The notes under the pieces are model-generated. The model did no database searches. It had not been told where the DNA came from and saw only the letters and a list, made by a program, of their open reading frames with translations. From the IMG/VR virus record IMGVR_UViG_3300033153_006571, positions 1 through 50,718 of that record: a DNA stretch of 50,718 bases, one strand, 5' to 3'. Below are positions 14,294 to 22,660 of this stretch, piece after piece. How positions within the stretch are numbered: position 1 is the first letter of the stretch; each line of letters starts with the position of its first letter. The translations under genes were made by a program, and so were the position numbers. The stretch is from a virus.

Positions 14294-16226
14294 CTTATCT
14301 ATAAAAAATTTCAAGGGTATTAAGTCGTTTGAATTTATTGCAAATGGGAAGTACACAACAATTTACGGAAACAACGGCACAGGTAAGACCACAGTGTTTG
14401 ACGCCTTTACATGGCTTTTGTTCGACAAAGACAGCATGAACAAAAGCAACTTTGAGATAAAGCCTTTGGCCGAGAATAACGAGCCTATTCATGGGCTTGA
14501 AAGCGAGGTTGAGGCCGTGTTAGATATAGACGGCATGGAGCTCATTTTAAAGAAGGTGTTTAAAGAAAAATGGACAAAGGCGAGAGGCGCGGCAAAACAG
14601 GTCTTTTCAGGACATACAACAGATTATTATATAGATGAAGTCCCCGTAAAGAAAAAAGACTTCACGGACAAAATCTCTGAACTTGCTGATGAATCAGTGT
14701 TTAAGCTGCTCACAAATCCTTTCTACTTTAACGAACACCTCCACTGGAAAGAGCAGAGGGACATTCTTGTTAAGGTATGCGGCGACATATCGGACAATGA
14801 AGTTGTAAGCAAAAATGACAAACTTGCAAAGTTGGCTGACGTAATCGGCAAAAGAACGATTGAACAGCACAAGGCGGTAATCAAGGAAAAGCAGAAAAAA
14901 ATCAATGGCAGGCTTGAATCTATTCCCGACAGGATAGATGAAGTCAATCGGGGGAAACCAGACATTTCAGGGATGGACTTTGAGGATTTGAGAATACGCA
15001 TACAAGGCTACACGGAAGGGATAGAGCAATCAAGACAGCAATTGAGCGACATCAAGAATAATATCGACGTGGCAAAAAAACAGAGAGAAATCGTACAAAT
15101 TGAAACAGAGCTTATCAAGCTTGAGAATGAACACGGGAAAAAGTTAAAGAAAGAACTTGCGGAGTTGGGGAAAAAGAAGGGGAATATCGAGGATGACATT
15201 TGCAAGAAAGACAGAGCCATTGCACGAATACAGGAGGACATTGACGAGCTGGAAGCAAGTATCAAAACCATAGAAAAAGACAAGAAAGAGCTTCTTGAAA
15301 AATATCACGAGCTTGATAAAAGTGAATTTGTGTCTCCCGAAGCTAAAACCATTTGTTCTTCATGCGGGCAGGAGTTACCAGAGGAACAAATTGAGGAAGC
15401 CAGACGTAAATCCCTTGAAAACTTCAATCTTGAGAAGTCTGAAAAGATTAAAAAAATCAAGACCGAGGGTTTAGACAAAAAGACTAAGCTTGAAAACAAA
15501 AAAGCCGAACTCGATAAACTTAAAACAAAAAAGACAGACTTGTCAACAGAAGTAAGCCAGCTCAACTCAAAACTGGATGGCATTATTGCGGAAATCGAAG
15601 AACTGAGCGAATCTATAGGCGACGTGAAGGAATCAAAAACTTATAAGGAAAAGCTTGCGGCAAAAGAAAAGCTTAAGTCAGAGATAGTGTTCATAAGAGA
15701 AAGCAGAGCAAATGAAACTAAGGCACTTGAAGAATCAATCGAAGCTGTTGAAAAGGAGATTGAAAAGCTTCAGATTGAGGTTGCAAAAGAACAACAATTC
15801 AAGGACGCAAACAGTCGAATTAAAGAACTTAGAGAAGAAGAACGCAAGCTAGCGGCTGAGATTGAAAAGCTTGAGGAAGAATTATACCTTTGTGAAGAAT
15901 TTGAAAGAACTCAGGCTGAAATGCTAGAGTCAAAAGTCAACAACAGGTTTCAAATAGCAAACTTCAAACTTTTTAAAAATTTTGTAAACGGCGGTAATGA
16001 TCTGTGTTGCGAAATGACAATCAATGGCGTTCCTTACAACAGCTTAAACCATGGGTCCAAGGTTAACGGGGGATTGGACATTATTAATGTGCTATCGGAA
16101 TTTTATAGTTTTGAGGCTCCAATATTCATTGATTTTGCCGAGTCGGTCACAAGCTTATTACCGACAAAGGCACAGACCATAAAGCTTGTTGTGTCAGAAA
16201 AAGACAAGAAATTAAGGGTTGAGTAA
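14280..16226 (+). CDS. SbcC/Rad50-like AAA ATPase with zinc hook
   Basis: This 648-residue protein has Walker A GNNGTGKT at residues 30-37. Long coiled coils (about 190-345 and 385-560) surround a CSSCGQ zinc-hook motif near residue 359. The C-terminal half-domain carries NSLNHGSKVNGGLDI (signature-like) and IFIDFAESV (Walker B-like). This is the SMC/Rad50 plan in a compact phage form. Such ATPases work with a nuclease on DNA ends. No Mre11-type nuclease gene is next to it, but RecT, an MBL-fold enzyme and a RecU-like nuclease follow in the operon. I chose ATG 14280 because AAAGGAG lies upstream and the protein then begins MKLNSLSIKNFKGI as is typical; an in-frame ATG at 14244 adds 12 unlikely residues. 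Confidence 0.88.
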   Translation: MKLNSLSIKNFKGIKSFEFIANGKYTTIYGNNGTGKTTVFDAFTWLLFDKDSMNKSNFEIKPLAENNEPIHGLESEVEAVLDIDGMELILKKVFKEKWTKARGAAKQVFSGHTTDYYIDEVPVKKKDFTDKISELADESVFKLLTNPFYFNEHLHWKEQRDILVKVCGDISDNEVVSKNDKLAKLADVIGKRTIEQHKAVIKEKQKKINGRLESIPDRIDEVNRGKPDISGMDFEDLRIRIQGYTEGIEQSRQQLSDIKNNIDVAKKQREIVQIETELIKLENEHGKKLKKELAELGKKKGNIEDDICKKDRAIARIQEDIDELEASIKTIEKDKKELLEKYHELDKSEFVSPEAKTICSSCGQELPEEQIEEARRKSLENFNLEKSEKIKKIKTEGLDKKTKLENKKAELDKLKTKKTDLSTEVSQLNSKLDGIIAEIEELSESIGDVKESKTYKEKLAAKEKLKSEIVFIRESRANETKALEESIEAVEKEIEKLQIEVAKEQQFKDANSRIKELREEERKLAAEIEKLEEELYLCEEFERTQAEMLESKVNNRFQIANFKLFKNFVNGGNDLCCEMTINGVPYNSLNHGSKVNGGLDIINVLSEFYSFEAPIFIDFAESVTSLLPTKAQTIKLVVSEKDKKLRVE

Positions 16227-16269
16227 TTTAATGCGTGCTGTCTAAAAAAATAAACAGGAGGTAATTGTT

Positions 16270-17163
16270 ATGGCAAATCAATTAGCATTAATTAAGCGTG
16301 ACACCGTTGATGTGGTGGCCGCAAAGGTAAGAGAGTTTCAGGAGAAGGGAGAGCTTCATTTTCCCCCGAACTATTCACCTGAAAATGCAATGAAATCAGC
16401 ATGGTTGACATTACAGGAAACAGTTGACAGGAACAAAAAGCCCGCACTGGAAGTTTGCACAAAAGACAGTATTGCAAATGCATTACTGGACATGGTTATT
16501 CAAGGCCTTTCCCCTGCAAAGAAACAATGTTACTTCATTGTGTACGGAAACAAACTACAGCTTCAACGGTCATATTTCGGCACAGAGTCAGCAGTCAAAA
16601 GGATTCTAAAAGATTGCGAAATCTTTTCTCAGGTAGTTTATAAGGGGGATGTGTTTGAGTATGAGATAAGAGGGGCTAACAAGTTTATAACCAAGCACGG
16701 TCAGAAACTCGAGAATGTAAATGGGAAAAACATTCTAGCTGCGTATTGTGTAATTATGTATGACAGTGGCAATAAGCAGTATACAGAGATTATGACATTT
16801 GATGAGATTAAGCAAGCCTGGAAACAAAGCAAGGTGGCGCCTATTGATGCAAGTGGGAACGTTAAGGCAGACAGCACTCATGGGAAATTCACTCAGGAAA
16901 TGGCAAAGAAAACCGTCATAAACAGGGCTTGCAAGAACTTCATCAACACTTCTGATGATAGCGACCTTGTTATATCTACTTTCAATAGAACTACAGAGAA
17001 CGAGTACATTGAGGAAGAAGATGTACAGGCTGAGATTGAAGAAAATGCGAATAGTGAAGTTATTGACGTTACGTCTGAGCCTGAGCCTGAGCCAGAGACA
17101 GATACAGCATATGAAGCACCGAGCCCAACTGATACTGCGACTAAATCAGGTGATCCGTTCTAA
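16270..17163 (+). CDS. recT: RecT-family single-strand annealing recombinase
   Basis: This 297-residue protein anneals complementary single strands during phage recombination and replication. Family motifs include NCTNxSL-like ALLDMVIQGLSPAKKQCYFI, the conserved LQRSYFGT and AVKRILKDCEI, and GKFTQEMAKKTVINRACKNF. The tail (about 250-297) is acidic and Pro-rich (EPEPEPE), as is common, and may bind SSB or the nuclease partner. RBS AGGAGG. It is downstream of the SbcC-like ATPase. Confidence 0.95.
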   Translation: MANQLALIKRDTVDVVAAKVREFQEKGELHFPPNYSPENAMKSAWLTLQETVDRNKKPALEVCTKDSIANALLDMVIQGLSPAKKQCYFIVYGNKLQLQRSYFGTESAVKRILKDCEIFSQVVYKGDVFEYEIRGANKFITKHGQKLENVNGKNILAAYCVIMYDSGNKQYTEIMTFDEIKQAWKQSKVAPIDASGNVKADSTHGKFTQEMAKKTVINRACKNFINTSDDSDLVISTFNRTTENEYIEEEDVQAEIEENANSEVIDVTSEPEPEPETDTAYEAPSPTDTATKSGDPF

Positions 17164-17185
17164 TAATTTGAGGAGGTTTGCTTAA

Positions 17186-17926
17186 ATGAAAATAACAAAG
17201 GAATTACTTCAAAAAAAAGGTGCTTGCAAGAGAGGTATAGAGTGGTTTAAGGAACGCTTTCCGAATGGCACTACTATTGAAGAAGCAGTAAAAGAACTGG
17301 CGGAAGGAAATATTGATACTGATTTTGTGTGGTGGTTTTATGAACATGTGCAACAAGACGCTAGATTGTATGTTCTATGTGGCGTAATTAATTCATTCGG
17401 CGTGAATGGGTCTTATGGCGTGAATGGGTCTTATGGCGTGAGTTGGTCTAATGGCGTGAATGTGTCTTATGGCGTGAATAGGTCTGATGGCGTGAATGGG
17501 TCTTATGGCGTGAGTTGGTCTAATGGCGTGAGTTGGTCTAATGGCGTGAATGGGTCTGATGGCGTGAGTTGGTCTTATGGCGTGAATGGGTCTTATGGGG
17601 TAATTAACAGCTATGGAGTCGACGCCGCTTTATTTTTGGCGAATAAGCCACGCACTTACAGCATATTTGGCAATGAAGTGTCGGAAGAAAGGTTTATTGA
17701 GGTTAGAAAGAGTTTTTTTGAAAAACTTAATAACTGGAAGCCGACATTTAACAATATTAAGACGAAACATGGTTCAGACTGGAAAGAAGCGCCCATAAAA
17801 AACGCAAAAGCACTATCAAAAGATGAGGCATGGAAGGATATGCCGAAAGAAGCCATAGAATACCTTAAGTCATTGCCCGAATTTGATTCTGACATATTCT
17901 ATGAAGTGACAGGGATAAGAGCGTAA
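17186..17926 (+). CDS. Hexapeptide-repeat protein (YGVNGS repeats)
   Basis: This 246-residue protein has a short folded N-terminus (LLQKKGACKRGIEWFKERFP, then WWFYEHVQQDARLYV). About 12 six-residue repeats follow (Y/N/D-G-V-N/S-x-S, about residues 67-146). The C-terminal domain is distinct (VDAALFLANKPRTYSIFGNE, DMPKEAIEYLKSLPEFD). The repeats could form a solenoid. I do not recognise a named function; similar proteins with this N-terminus and repeat type occur in other phages. It lies between recT and the MBL-fold gene and shares its last base with the next ATG (TAATG). Confidence 0.7.
   Translation: MKITKELLQKKGACKRGIEWFKERFPNGTTIEEAVKELAEGNIDTDFVWWFYEHVQQDARLYVLCGVINSFGVNGSYGVNGSYGVSWSNGVNVSYGVNRSDGVNGSYGVSWSNGVSWSNGVNGSDGVSWSYGVNGSYGVINSYGVDAALFLANKPRTYSIFGNEVSEERFIEVRKSFFEKLNNWKPTFNNIKTKHGSDWKEAPIKNAKALSKDEAWKDMPKEAIEYLKSLPEFDSDIFYEVTGIRA
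17383..17621 (+). repeat. 18-bp coding tandem repeat
   Basis: About 12 units close to GGCGTGAATGGGTCTTAT encode the six-residue repeat. Variation is concentrated in two codons of each unit. The 18-bp period equals that of the TIGR-like arrays, but here the frame is coding and the sequence is unrelated. Confidence 0.88.
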
Positions 17927-18627
17927 TGGACATTCAGGTAATCGCTTCTGGCAGCAGAGGAAATTGCTATCGAGTATCAGACGGCAAGACTTCCCTGCTG
18001 CTGGAAGCAGGCATAAATATAGCGAGAATTAAAAGAGCCTTGAATTTTAGACTGTCAGACATAGCCGGTGTGCTTGTAAGCCATGAGCACAAAGACCACT
18101 CAAAGGCTTGCGGCGACTTGATAAGGGCAGGAATTGACATATACACAAGCAGAGGTACAGCAGATGTCATGGAACTTGCAGGGCACAGGGTACACGCAAT
18201 TGAAAGCAAGAAACAATTTGTTATTAGGACATTCACAGTGTTACCTTTTGACACGCGGCATGACGCAGCAGAGCCATTGGGGTTTTTGCTGTACAGCAAG
18301 ACCACAGGCGAAAAACTCCTGTTTGCTACAGACACTTACTATGTCAAGTACAAGTTTAAGGGTTTGACTCATGTTATGGTTGAGTGCAATTATTCGGCTG
18401 ATATTTTGGATTTAAATATTGCAGAAGGTAATATATCTCCTGCGCTCAAAAAACGCTTAATACAGTCACATTTTTCGCTAGAGAACGTGAAGGAATTTTT
18501 GAGGGCAAATGACTTGTCAAAGGTGAAGGAAATATACTTGCTTCACCATTCGGCACAGAACATTGACATAGAGCAGGCAAAGAAAGAGATTCAAGGCATT
18601 ACGGGTAAGGTGGTAATTATAGCATAA
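17926..18627 (+). CDS. Metallo-beta-lactamase-fold hydrolase (YycJ-like), possible exonuclease
   Basis: This 233-residue enzyme has the MBL metal motif HEHKDH at residues 53-58, preceded by DIAGVLVS. Other metal-ligand candidates are DTRHDAAEP near residue 107, the Asp of FATDTYYV near 138, and HH late in the protein. The start IQVIASGSRGNCY resembles YycJ-type proteins, some of which act on nucleic acids. Its place directly after recT suggests that it may supply the 5'-3' exonuclease that is otherwise missing beside RecT. That role is inferred from context. Confidence 0.82.
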   Translation: MDIQVIASGSRGNCYRVSDGKTSLLLEAGINIARIKRALNFRLSDIAGVLVSHEHKDHSKACGDLIRAGIDIYTSRGTADVMELAGHRVHAIESKKQFVIRTFTVLPFDTRHDAAEPLGFLLYSKTTGEKLLFATDTYYVKYKFKGLTHVMVECNYSADILDLNIAEGNISPALKKRLIQSHFSLENVKEFLRANDLSKVKEIYLLHHSAQNIDIEQAKKEIQGITGKVVIIA

Positions 18628-18640
18628 AGGACGTGGGTTA

Positions 18641-19366
18641 ATGCAAGGCTGGGTAAAGTTGCACAGACAGATAATAGAAAATCCTATATTTAGAAAACCC
18701 CATATGCTACAGCTTTTTGTTTATTGTGTTTTAAAAGCTAACCATGAACAAGGAAAAGCATTTTGGGGAAAGGATGAAATCACTGTTGAGAGAGGGCAGT
18801 TTGTTGCCGGTAGATTTGAAATTGCACTGGCTTTAAACCAAAATCCAAACACGACATATGCGAGATTAAAACGTCTTGAAAGTGGCGGATTTCTCAACAT
18901 CAAAAGCAACAACAAATATTCTCTTATAAATGTTGTAAATTATGAATTGTACCAATCTGATGAACAAAAAAGTAACAGCAAAATGAATAAGAAAATAACA
19001 ACAAATGAACAACAAAATAACACAAACAAGAATGTAAGAATGAAAGAATGTAAGAAAAAAGATAGTAGGGGGAAAAAATTCATTCCCCCCTCTCTTGAAG
19101 AAGTTAAATCTTATTGCAAGGAACGAGGAAACAAGGTTGATCCTGCAAAGTGGCATGATTTTTACACAGCAAAAAACTGGATGATAGGCAAAAACAAAAT
19201 GAAAGACTGGAAAGCTGCGGTAAGGACATGGGAGAAAAGAGGGAACGACAACAGCAAAATTCCGCAGGCCGGCAATTTTGAGCAGAGGAACTATGACGAC
19301 GATTTTTTTGACAATCTCTACAAGAGGAAGGGAGCGAAGTCAAATGAAGAAAAAAAAGGACATTGA
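18641..19366 (+). CDS. Winged-helix replication protein (replisome organiser-like)
   Basis: This 241-residue protein begins with a winged-helix region typical of phage replication initiators (GWVKLHRQIIENPIFRKPHM, RGQFVAGRFEIALALNQNPN, RLESGGFLNIKSNNK). A low-complexity Asn/Lys linker follows (about 110-145). The conserved C-terminal segment (FIPPSLEEVKSYCKERGNK, KWHDFYTAKNWMIGKNKMKD) looks like the tail of DnaD- and O-like proteins. It would open the phage origin and recruit host helicase. No phage helicase or loader is seen nearby. RBS AAAGGACG. Confidence 0.75.
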   Translation: MQGWVKLHRQIIENPIFRKPHMLQLFVYCVLKANHEQGKAFWGKDEITVERGQFVAGRFEIALALNQNPNTTYARLKRLESGGFLNIKSNNKYSLINVVNYELYQSDEQKSNSKMNKKITTNEQQNNTNKNVRMKECKKKDSRGKKFIPPSLEEVKSYCKERGNKVDPAKWHDFYTAKNWMIGKNKMKDWKAAVRTWEKRGNDNSKIPQAGNFEQRNYDDDFFDNLYKRKGAKSNEEKKGH

Positions 19367-19463
19367 TGGGAACTTGTTTTTATTCGGTCACATATTGTTT
19401 TTGATATTTGTAATCATAGCTGAGTACTGGATGAGAGGGAAGCGGAGTTTAGTGAGAGTTTGA
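19344..19463 (+). CDS. Small single-pass membrane protein, 39 residues
   Basis: An ATG with GGAAGGGAG upstream opens a 39-residue ORF overlapping the end of the replication gene in another frame. Lys-rich residues precede one hydrophobic segment (about 11-28) and a basic tail, which gives a clear membrane topology. No family is recognised. Confidence 0.5.
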   Translation: MKKKKDIDGNLFLFGHILFLIFVIIAEYWMRGKRSLVRV

Positions 19464-19481
19464 AGGGAGGCGGCGAATAAG

Positions 19482-20201
19482 GTGGTACATGTAGTAAGTT
19501 TTTCAGGAGGGAAGGATTCAACAGCTATGTTGCTGATGATGATAGAAAAAGGTATGCGAGTTGATGAAATAGTGTTCTGTGATACAGGGATGGAATTCCC
19601 TGACATGTACACTCATATTGACAAAGTAGAAAAGCATATTGGCAGGGAAGCAACGAGGCTGAAATCAGACAAAACATTTGAGTATTACATGTTTGAGCAC
19701 AAGAAGAAGAATGGACAGCAAGGGTACGCATGGCCAGATTTTCGCAACAGGTGGTGTACACAGATATTCAAAAAACAGCAGATAAGCAAGCATTTGAAAC
19801 AATTTGATGATGTGATTGAGTATCACGGTATAGCAGCAGACGAACTACGTAGAGCAGAAAAGAACAATGAAAAGAAGGTCATGTACCCGCTTATAGAATG
19901 GGGAATAGTAGAAAGCCAGGCATTAAAGTATTGCTATGACAAAGGGTTTGACTGGAACGGCTTATACGAAAGATTTGACAGGGTGAGTTGTTGGTGTTGC
20001 CCGTTGAAGAATTTGAAAGAACTGAAAAGCCTATACAGGTATTACCCTGAATTATGGAAAAAAAAAAAAAAAATGGATGAAAAAAGCAGGAATAGATTCA
20101 GGCTAGATTACAAATTCGAACAACTTGAAAAAAGATTTGAGAGTGAAATATGGTGGGCCGGACACCAAATAAGCATTTGGGAGGCACGAACTAATGCCTA
20201 A
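19482..20201 (+). CDS. PAPS reductase-family PP-loop protein
   Basis: This 239-residue protein starts with GTG after GGGAGGCGG. It has the PP-loop motif SFSGGKDST at about residues 6-14, EIVFCDTGMEFP, a NRWCTQIFKK Cys motif and a SCWCCPLKN cluster. This is the phosphoadenosine-phosphosulfate reductase/sulfotransferase-like family common in phages and related to DndC. The Cys cluster could hold an Fe-S centre. Its role in phages is uncertain; options are sulfur modification of nucleic acid or a metabolic function. Near the C-terminus a run of 16 A bases (20058-20073) encodes five lysines and is a likely slippage site. The gene overlaps the following RecU-like gene by eight bases. Confidence 0.85.
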   Translation: MVHVVSFSGGKDSTAMLLMMIEKGMRVDEIVFCDTGMEFPDMYTHIDKVEKHIGREATRLKSDKTFEYYMFEHKKKNGQQGYAWPDFRNRWCTQIFKKQQISKHLKQFDDVIEYHGIAADELRRAEKNNEKKVMYPLIEWGIVESQALKYCYDKGFDWNGLYERFDRVSCWCCPLKNLKELKSLYRYYPELWKKKKKMDEKSRNRFRLDYKFEQLEKRFESEIWWAGHQISIWEARTNA

Positions 20202-20679
20202 GAACGAAGGAAAGAAGTTCGAGGACGACTGGAAAAATTCAGTACCGGAATGGGTTTACTACTACAGATTTAGGGATGGGACAGCTAACTTTGCAGGAGA
20301 AAAGAATGAGAACGTGAGATTCCAGGCAAGGAATATGTGCGACTGTATGCTATTTTATGACGGCAAACTGTTTCTGTTAGAACTTAAGAGCTATAGGGGC
20401 AAAAGTATTCCATTTTCAGCTATAACAGGCGGGAAAAAGCTTGAGGAAATGTCGAAGGCAGGAACGTACAGACGGATAATTTCAGGGTACGTATTTAATT
20501 TTCGGGATATAGTGAAGACGTTTTTCGTCAAGGCCAACGACGTTGAGCATTATATCTATCACGCAGACAGAAAGAGTATACCTATTGACTGGACCGAGTC
20601 AAAGGGTGTTGAAATTGAAAGCAGAAAACTAATTTCGAGATACAGGTATGACATCAAAAAGTTTTTGGAGGGGATATAA
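20194..20679 (+). CDS. RecU-like Holliday junction resolvase/nuclease
   Basis: This 161-residue protein has the RecU-type core: NEGKKFEDDWKNSVP at the N-terminus, an Asp in ARNMCDCMLFYDG, and LFLLELKSYRGKSIPFSAI with the catalytic Glu and Lys. It should cut branched DNA made by RecT-mediated recombination and replication before packaging. It is slightly shorter than cellular RecU. RBS GGGAGGC. Confidence 0.8.
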   Translation: MPKNEGKKFEDDWKNSVPEWVYYYRFRDGTANFAGEKNENVRFQARNMCDCMLFYDGKLFLLELKSYRGKSIPFSAITGGKKLEEMSKAGTYRRIISGYVFNFRDIVKTFFVKANDVEHYIYHADRKSIPIDWTESKGVEIESRKLISRYRYDIKKFLEGI

Positions 20680-20680
20680 T

Positions 20681-20875
20681 GTGCAGGATTCAAAAAATTT
20701 GCGGTGTTCTTTGTGTTTTCGGCAAGCAGTAAGGTCAATTTATTATGCGGATAAGAAAACGAAAATTAGGGCACTTTTTTGCCCTTCCTGTGGGCAATTA
20801 GAAACAGAACAGGGAATAAGAATTTGGAGAGGGAGAGTGAAGAGAAATGAAAAAAGAGAACGGATATTGGGTTGA
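20681..20875 (+). CDS. Small zinc-ribbon protein, 64 residues
   Basis: A GTG start at 20681 is chosen because GGAGGGG lies 8-9 bases upstream; the open frame extends further 5' without a better start. Two Cys pairs, CSLCF near residue 8 and CPSCG near residue 38, form a zinc ribbon. The C-terminus is basic. A nucleic-acid or protein adaptor role is likely but unproven. Its end overlaps the following Cys-repeat gene. Confidence 0.65.
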   Translation: MQDSKNLRCSLCFRQAVRSIYYADKKTKIRALFCPSCGQLETEQGIRIWRGRVKRNEKRERILG

Positions 20876-21359
20876 CGGAAATGATAATAGATGGAATATA
20901 AATAAATACACTAAGCACAGAGCAGAAGAATTAAGCAAATCATTAATTAATTGTACTAACTGCAGTGATTGCAGTGATTGCAGGGGATGCAGGGGTTGCA
21001 TTGGTTGCATTGATTGCATTGGTTGCAATGATTGCAGGGGTTGCAGTGATTGCAGGAGTTGCAGTGATTGTCTTGATTGCAGGAGTTGCAGTGATTGCCT
21101 TGATTGCATTGGTTGCAGGGGATATACTGGATTTTCACATATGGCATACGGAACACAACCAATCGGCCCTCGGTCTGACGTTGCGCATTTTTATTACTAC
21201 AACAAAAAAATATATGCGAAGTGCGGATGCTTTTGGGGAACTATAGATGAATTTGAAGAAAAAGTTAATAGTACACATGGCACAAATCAATATGCCAAAC
21301 AATATTTTGCAGAAATTGAAAAGGTAAGAGAATTATTTAAGGAGAGTGTAGGGGAATGA
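20847..21359 (+). CDS. Cysteine-rich tandem-repeat protein
   Basis: This 170-residue protein has an N-terminus DGNDNRWNINKYTKHRAEEL. About 20 three-residue repeats of the form C-x-D/G/S follow (about residues 35-92). The folded C-terminal domain (HMAYGTQPIGPRSDVAHFYY, YAKCGCFWGTIDEFEEKV, TNQYAKQYFAEIEKVREL) looks like a domain shared with other phage repeat proteins. The dense regular Cys ladder could form a solenoid with a metal or disulfide spine. The function is unknown. RBS GGAGAG. Confidence 0.7.
   Translation: MKKENGYWVDGNDNRWNINKYTKHRAEELSKSLINCTNCSDCSDCRGCRGCIGCIDCIGCNDCRGCSDCRSCSDCLDCRSCSDCLDCIGCRGYTGFSHMAYGTQPIGPRSDVAHFYYYNKKIYAKCGCFWGTIDEFEEKVNSTHGTNQYAKQYFAEIEKVRELFKESVGE
20950..21122 (+). 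repeat. 9-bp coding tandem repeat (C-x-x)
   Basis: About 19 units near TGCAGTGAT or TGCAGGGGT encode the Cys ladder. Higher-order repeats of two to three units are visible. Copy number is probably unstable. Confidence 0.88.
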
Positions 21360-21544
21360 AGCGTAAAGTAGCCAAAGGGTATGACGTAAAACGTAAAAGG
21401 ATAATAAACATTGAAAAAATGAAAGGGGATGCTATAGTGATATATAGCTTGCCTGAAAAGCCTGGAATATGGTTCTACCCACTCATAGTAGACGGGAAAA
21501 ATGTTGAGCCATATGAACTACTAGAAACAGACGCAATTGACTAA
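21356..21544 (+). CDS. Hypothetical protein, 62 residues
   Basis: The ATG overlaps the previous stop (ATGA-type overlap), and TAGGGGA precedes it. The product is soluble with a basic N-terminus and a beta-rich middle (GDAIVIYSLPEKPGIWFYPL). No family is recognised. Tight packing in the operon supports it as a real gene. Confidence 0.6.
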   Translation: MKRKVAKGYDVKRKRIINIEKMKGDAIVIYSLPEKPGIWFYPLIVDGKNVEPYELLETDAID

Positions 21545-21572
21545 TGTTTTATCGAAAGGGAGAGTGAATAGG

Positions 21573-22022
21573 ATGGACTATAAGAAAGAAGCGGAGATGT
21601 ACTTGAAAAATTACAACCTGCTGAAAAAAGCAGTCGAAAACCTGGACTATGAAATTAATGCAATTGTCGCCGCCTCAGCCCCAAACGAAATAAAACCTGC
21701 GAGTATAAGCGAAACAGGCATAAAGGGTAGCAGGATAGAGGACGATACACTTAACAAGCTTTACAGGCTTACGGAGCTCAAGAGGAAAAAAGCAAAAACA
21801 GAGGATAAAATAAGGCATATTGACTATAATCTTAAGATAATCAGTCTTGATGAAGGCTGCGAAAATTACGGAGAACTGCTAATACGGTTTTATCTGAGAA
21901 AAGATAAGATAGTCGATATATCAGAGGACATGCATATATCAGTACCAAGAGTGTACCAAGTCCGAGACATGGCATTACAGAAATTTGCAGTAGCGCTGTT
22001 CGGGCTGGACGCACTTGTGTAA
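21573..22022 (+). CDS. ArpU/RinA-like late transcription regulator
   Basis: This 149-residue protein is predicted helical with a coiled coil in the first half. The C-terminal sigma-region-4-like helix-turn-helix reads IRFYLRKDKIVDISEDMHIS and VPRVYQVRDMALQKFAVALF. Proteins of this type at the end of the early region activate late operons in Gram-positive phages. The start at 21573 has GGGAGAG upstream; the frame is open to 21537 without a better site. The terminase region with candidate operators lies about 3 kb downstream, past the minus-strand block. Confidence 0.72.
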   Translation: MDYKKEAEMYLKNYNLLKKAVENLDYEINAIVAASAPNEIKPASISETGIKGSRIEDDTLNKLYRLTELKRKKAKTEDKIRHIDYNLKIISLDEGCENYGELLIRFYLRKDKIVDISEDMHISVPRVYQVRDMALQKFAVALFGLDALV

Positions 22023-22081
22023 GCAAAAAGCGGGACTCATGAGTTGTTTGGAAGATGTGTGGATGAGGAGAGTGAAGAGAA

Positions 22082-22267
22082 ATGATTGCTAAAGAATACG
22101 GCAGGTACAATTTAATATGTGATATATGCGGGATGTATGCAGAAGATGGTTTTGATACATTCCAAAATGCAGTTGATTATGGGAAAGAAAATGAATGGGA
22201 AAGAAATTTAATAATAACGGGAACAGAAAAAGTATGGCAAAATATATGTCCTGAATGCAAGGATTAA
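22082..22267 (+). CDS. Small zinc-ribbon protein, 61 residues
   Basis: ATG after GGAGAGTGAAGAGAA, the same leader as at 20832, which suggests a copied ribosome binding site. CDICG near residue 12 and CPEC near the end could bind zinc. The middle is acidic and helical. No function is known. It is the last plus-strand gene before a bidirectional terminator. Confidence 0.6.
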   Translation: MIAKEYGRYNLICDICGMYAEDGFDTFQNAVDYGKENEWERNLIITGTEKVWQNICPECKD

Positions 22268-22275
22268 GAACACAG

Positions 22276-22300
22276 AAAAGCCCTGTTTAAAGGGCTTTTT
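22276..22300. terminator. Bidirectional rho-independent terminator
   Basis: AAAGCCCT (22277-22284) and AGGGCTTT (22291-22298) form a perfect 8-bp stem with a six-base loop, with T runs on both strands. It separates the rightward early operon from the leftward small-gene block. Confidence 0.92.
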
Positions 22301-22577
22301 CTCTTGATACCAGCCTTTGGAAGTATTCCTTATACGACTGGCACCCTGTTACCTTTGACCTTGTGCATACAAGCCTTTTGAAGCTTTCATTGCAGTCAAA
22401 GTTGACCCTGGCGGTTCTGCCGGATTCAAATAAGTCCGGTCCGAGAGTCAGAAGACCTTTAGCTTCCGACTGTGCCAGATGGACCAAGTAGTCTTTGTAT
22501 GAGGAAAACCCGAGAAGCCGGGTTCTTTCGAGCACGGTCTCACGGAATTCCTGCGAGCAGTCTATTATTATTCTCAT
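22287..22577 (-). CDS. Small protein with an internal duplication, 96 residues
   Basis: The ATG at 22577 is preceded by AGGAGG. Two halves look alike: CSQEFRETVLERTRLLGFSS followed by YKDYL, and CNESFKRLVCTRSKVTGCQS followed by YKEYF. This indicates an ancient tandem duplication of a beta-helix-helix unit, possibly ribbon-helix-helix-like. It is the last gene of the minus-strand block and ends in the shared terminator. The function is unknown. Confidence 0.65.
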   Translation of the reverse strand: MRIIIDCSQEFRETVLERTRLLGFSSYKDYLVHLAQSEAKGLLTLGPDLFESGRTARVNFDCNESFKRLVCTRSKVTGCQSYKEYFQRLVSREKAL

Positions 22578-22660
22578 AATCAAGCCTCCTCTAACAAATC
22601 TTTGTTGGATGCCTTAGCTTAAAATCTACATCATCCCAGTATTTCTTATAATATTCTTTG

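Noticed and set aside
17383-17621. A further TIGR-like array, because of its 18-bp period
   Set aside because: The units are coding, do not alternate between two cores, and are unrelated in sequence to the arrays at 9683 and 10781.
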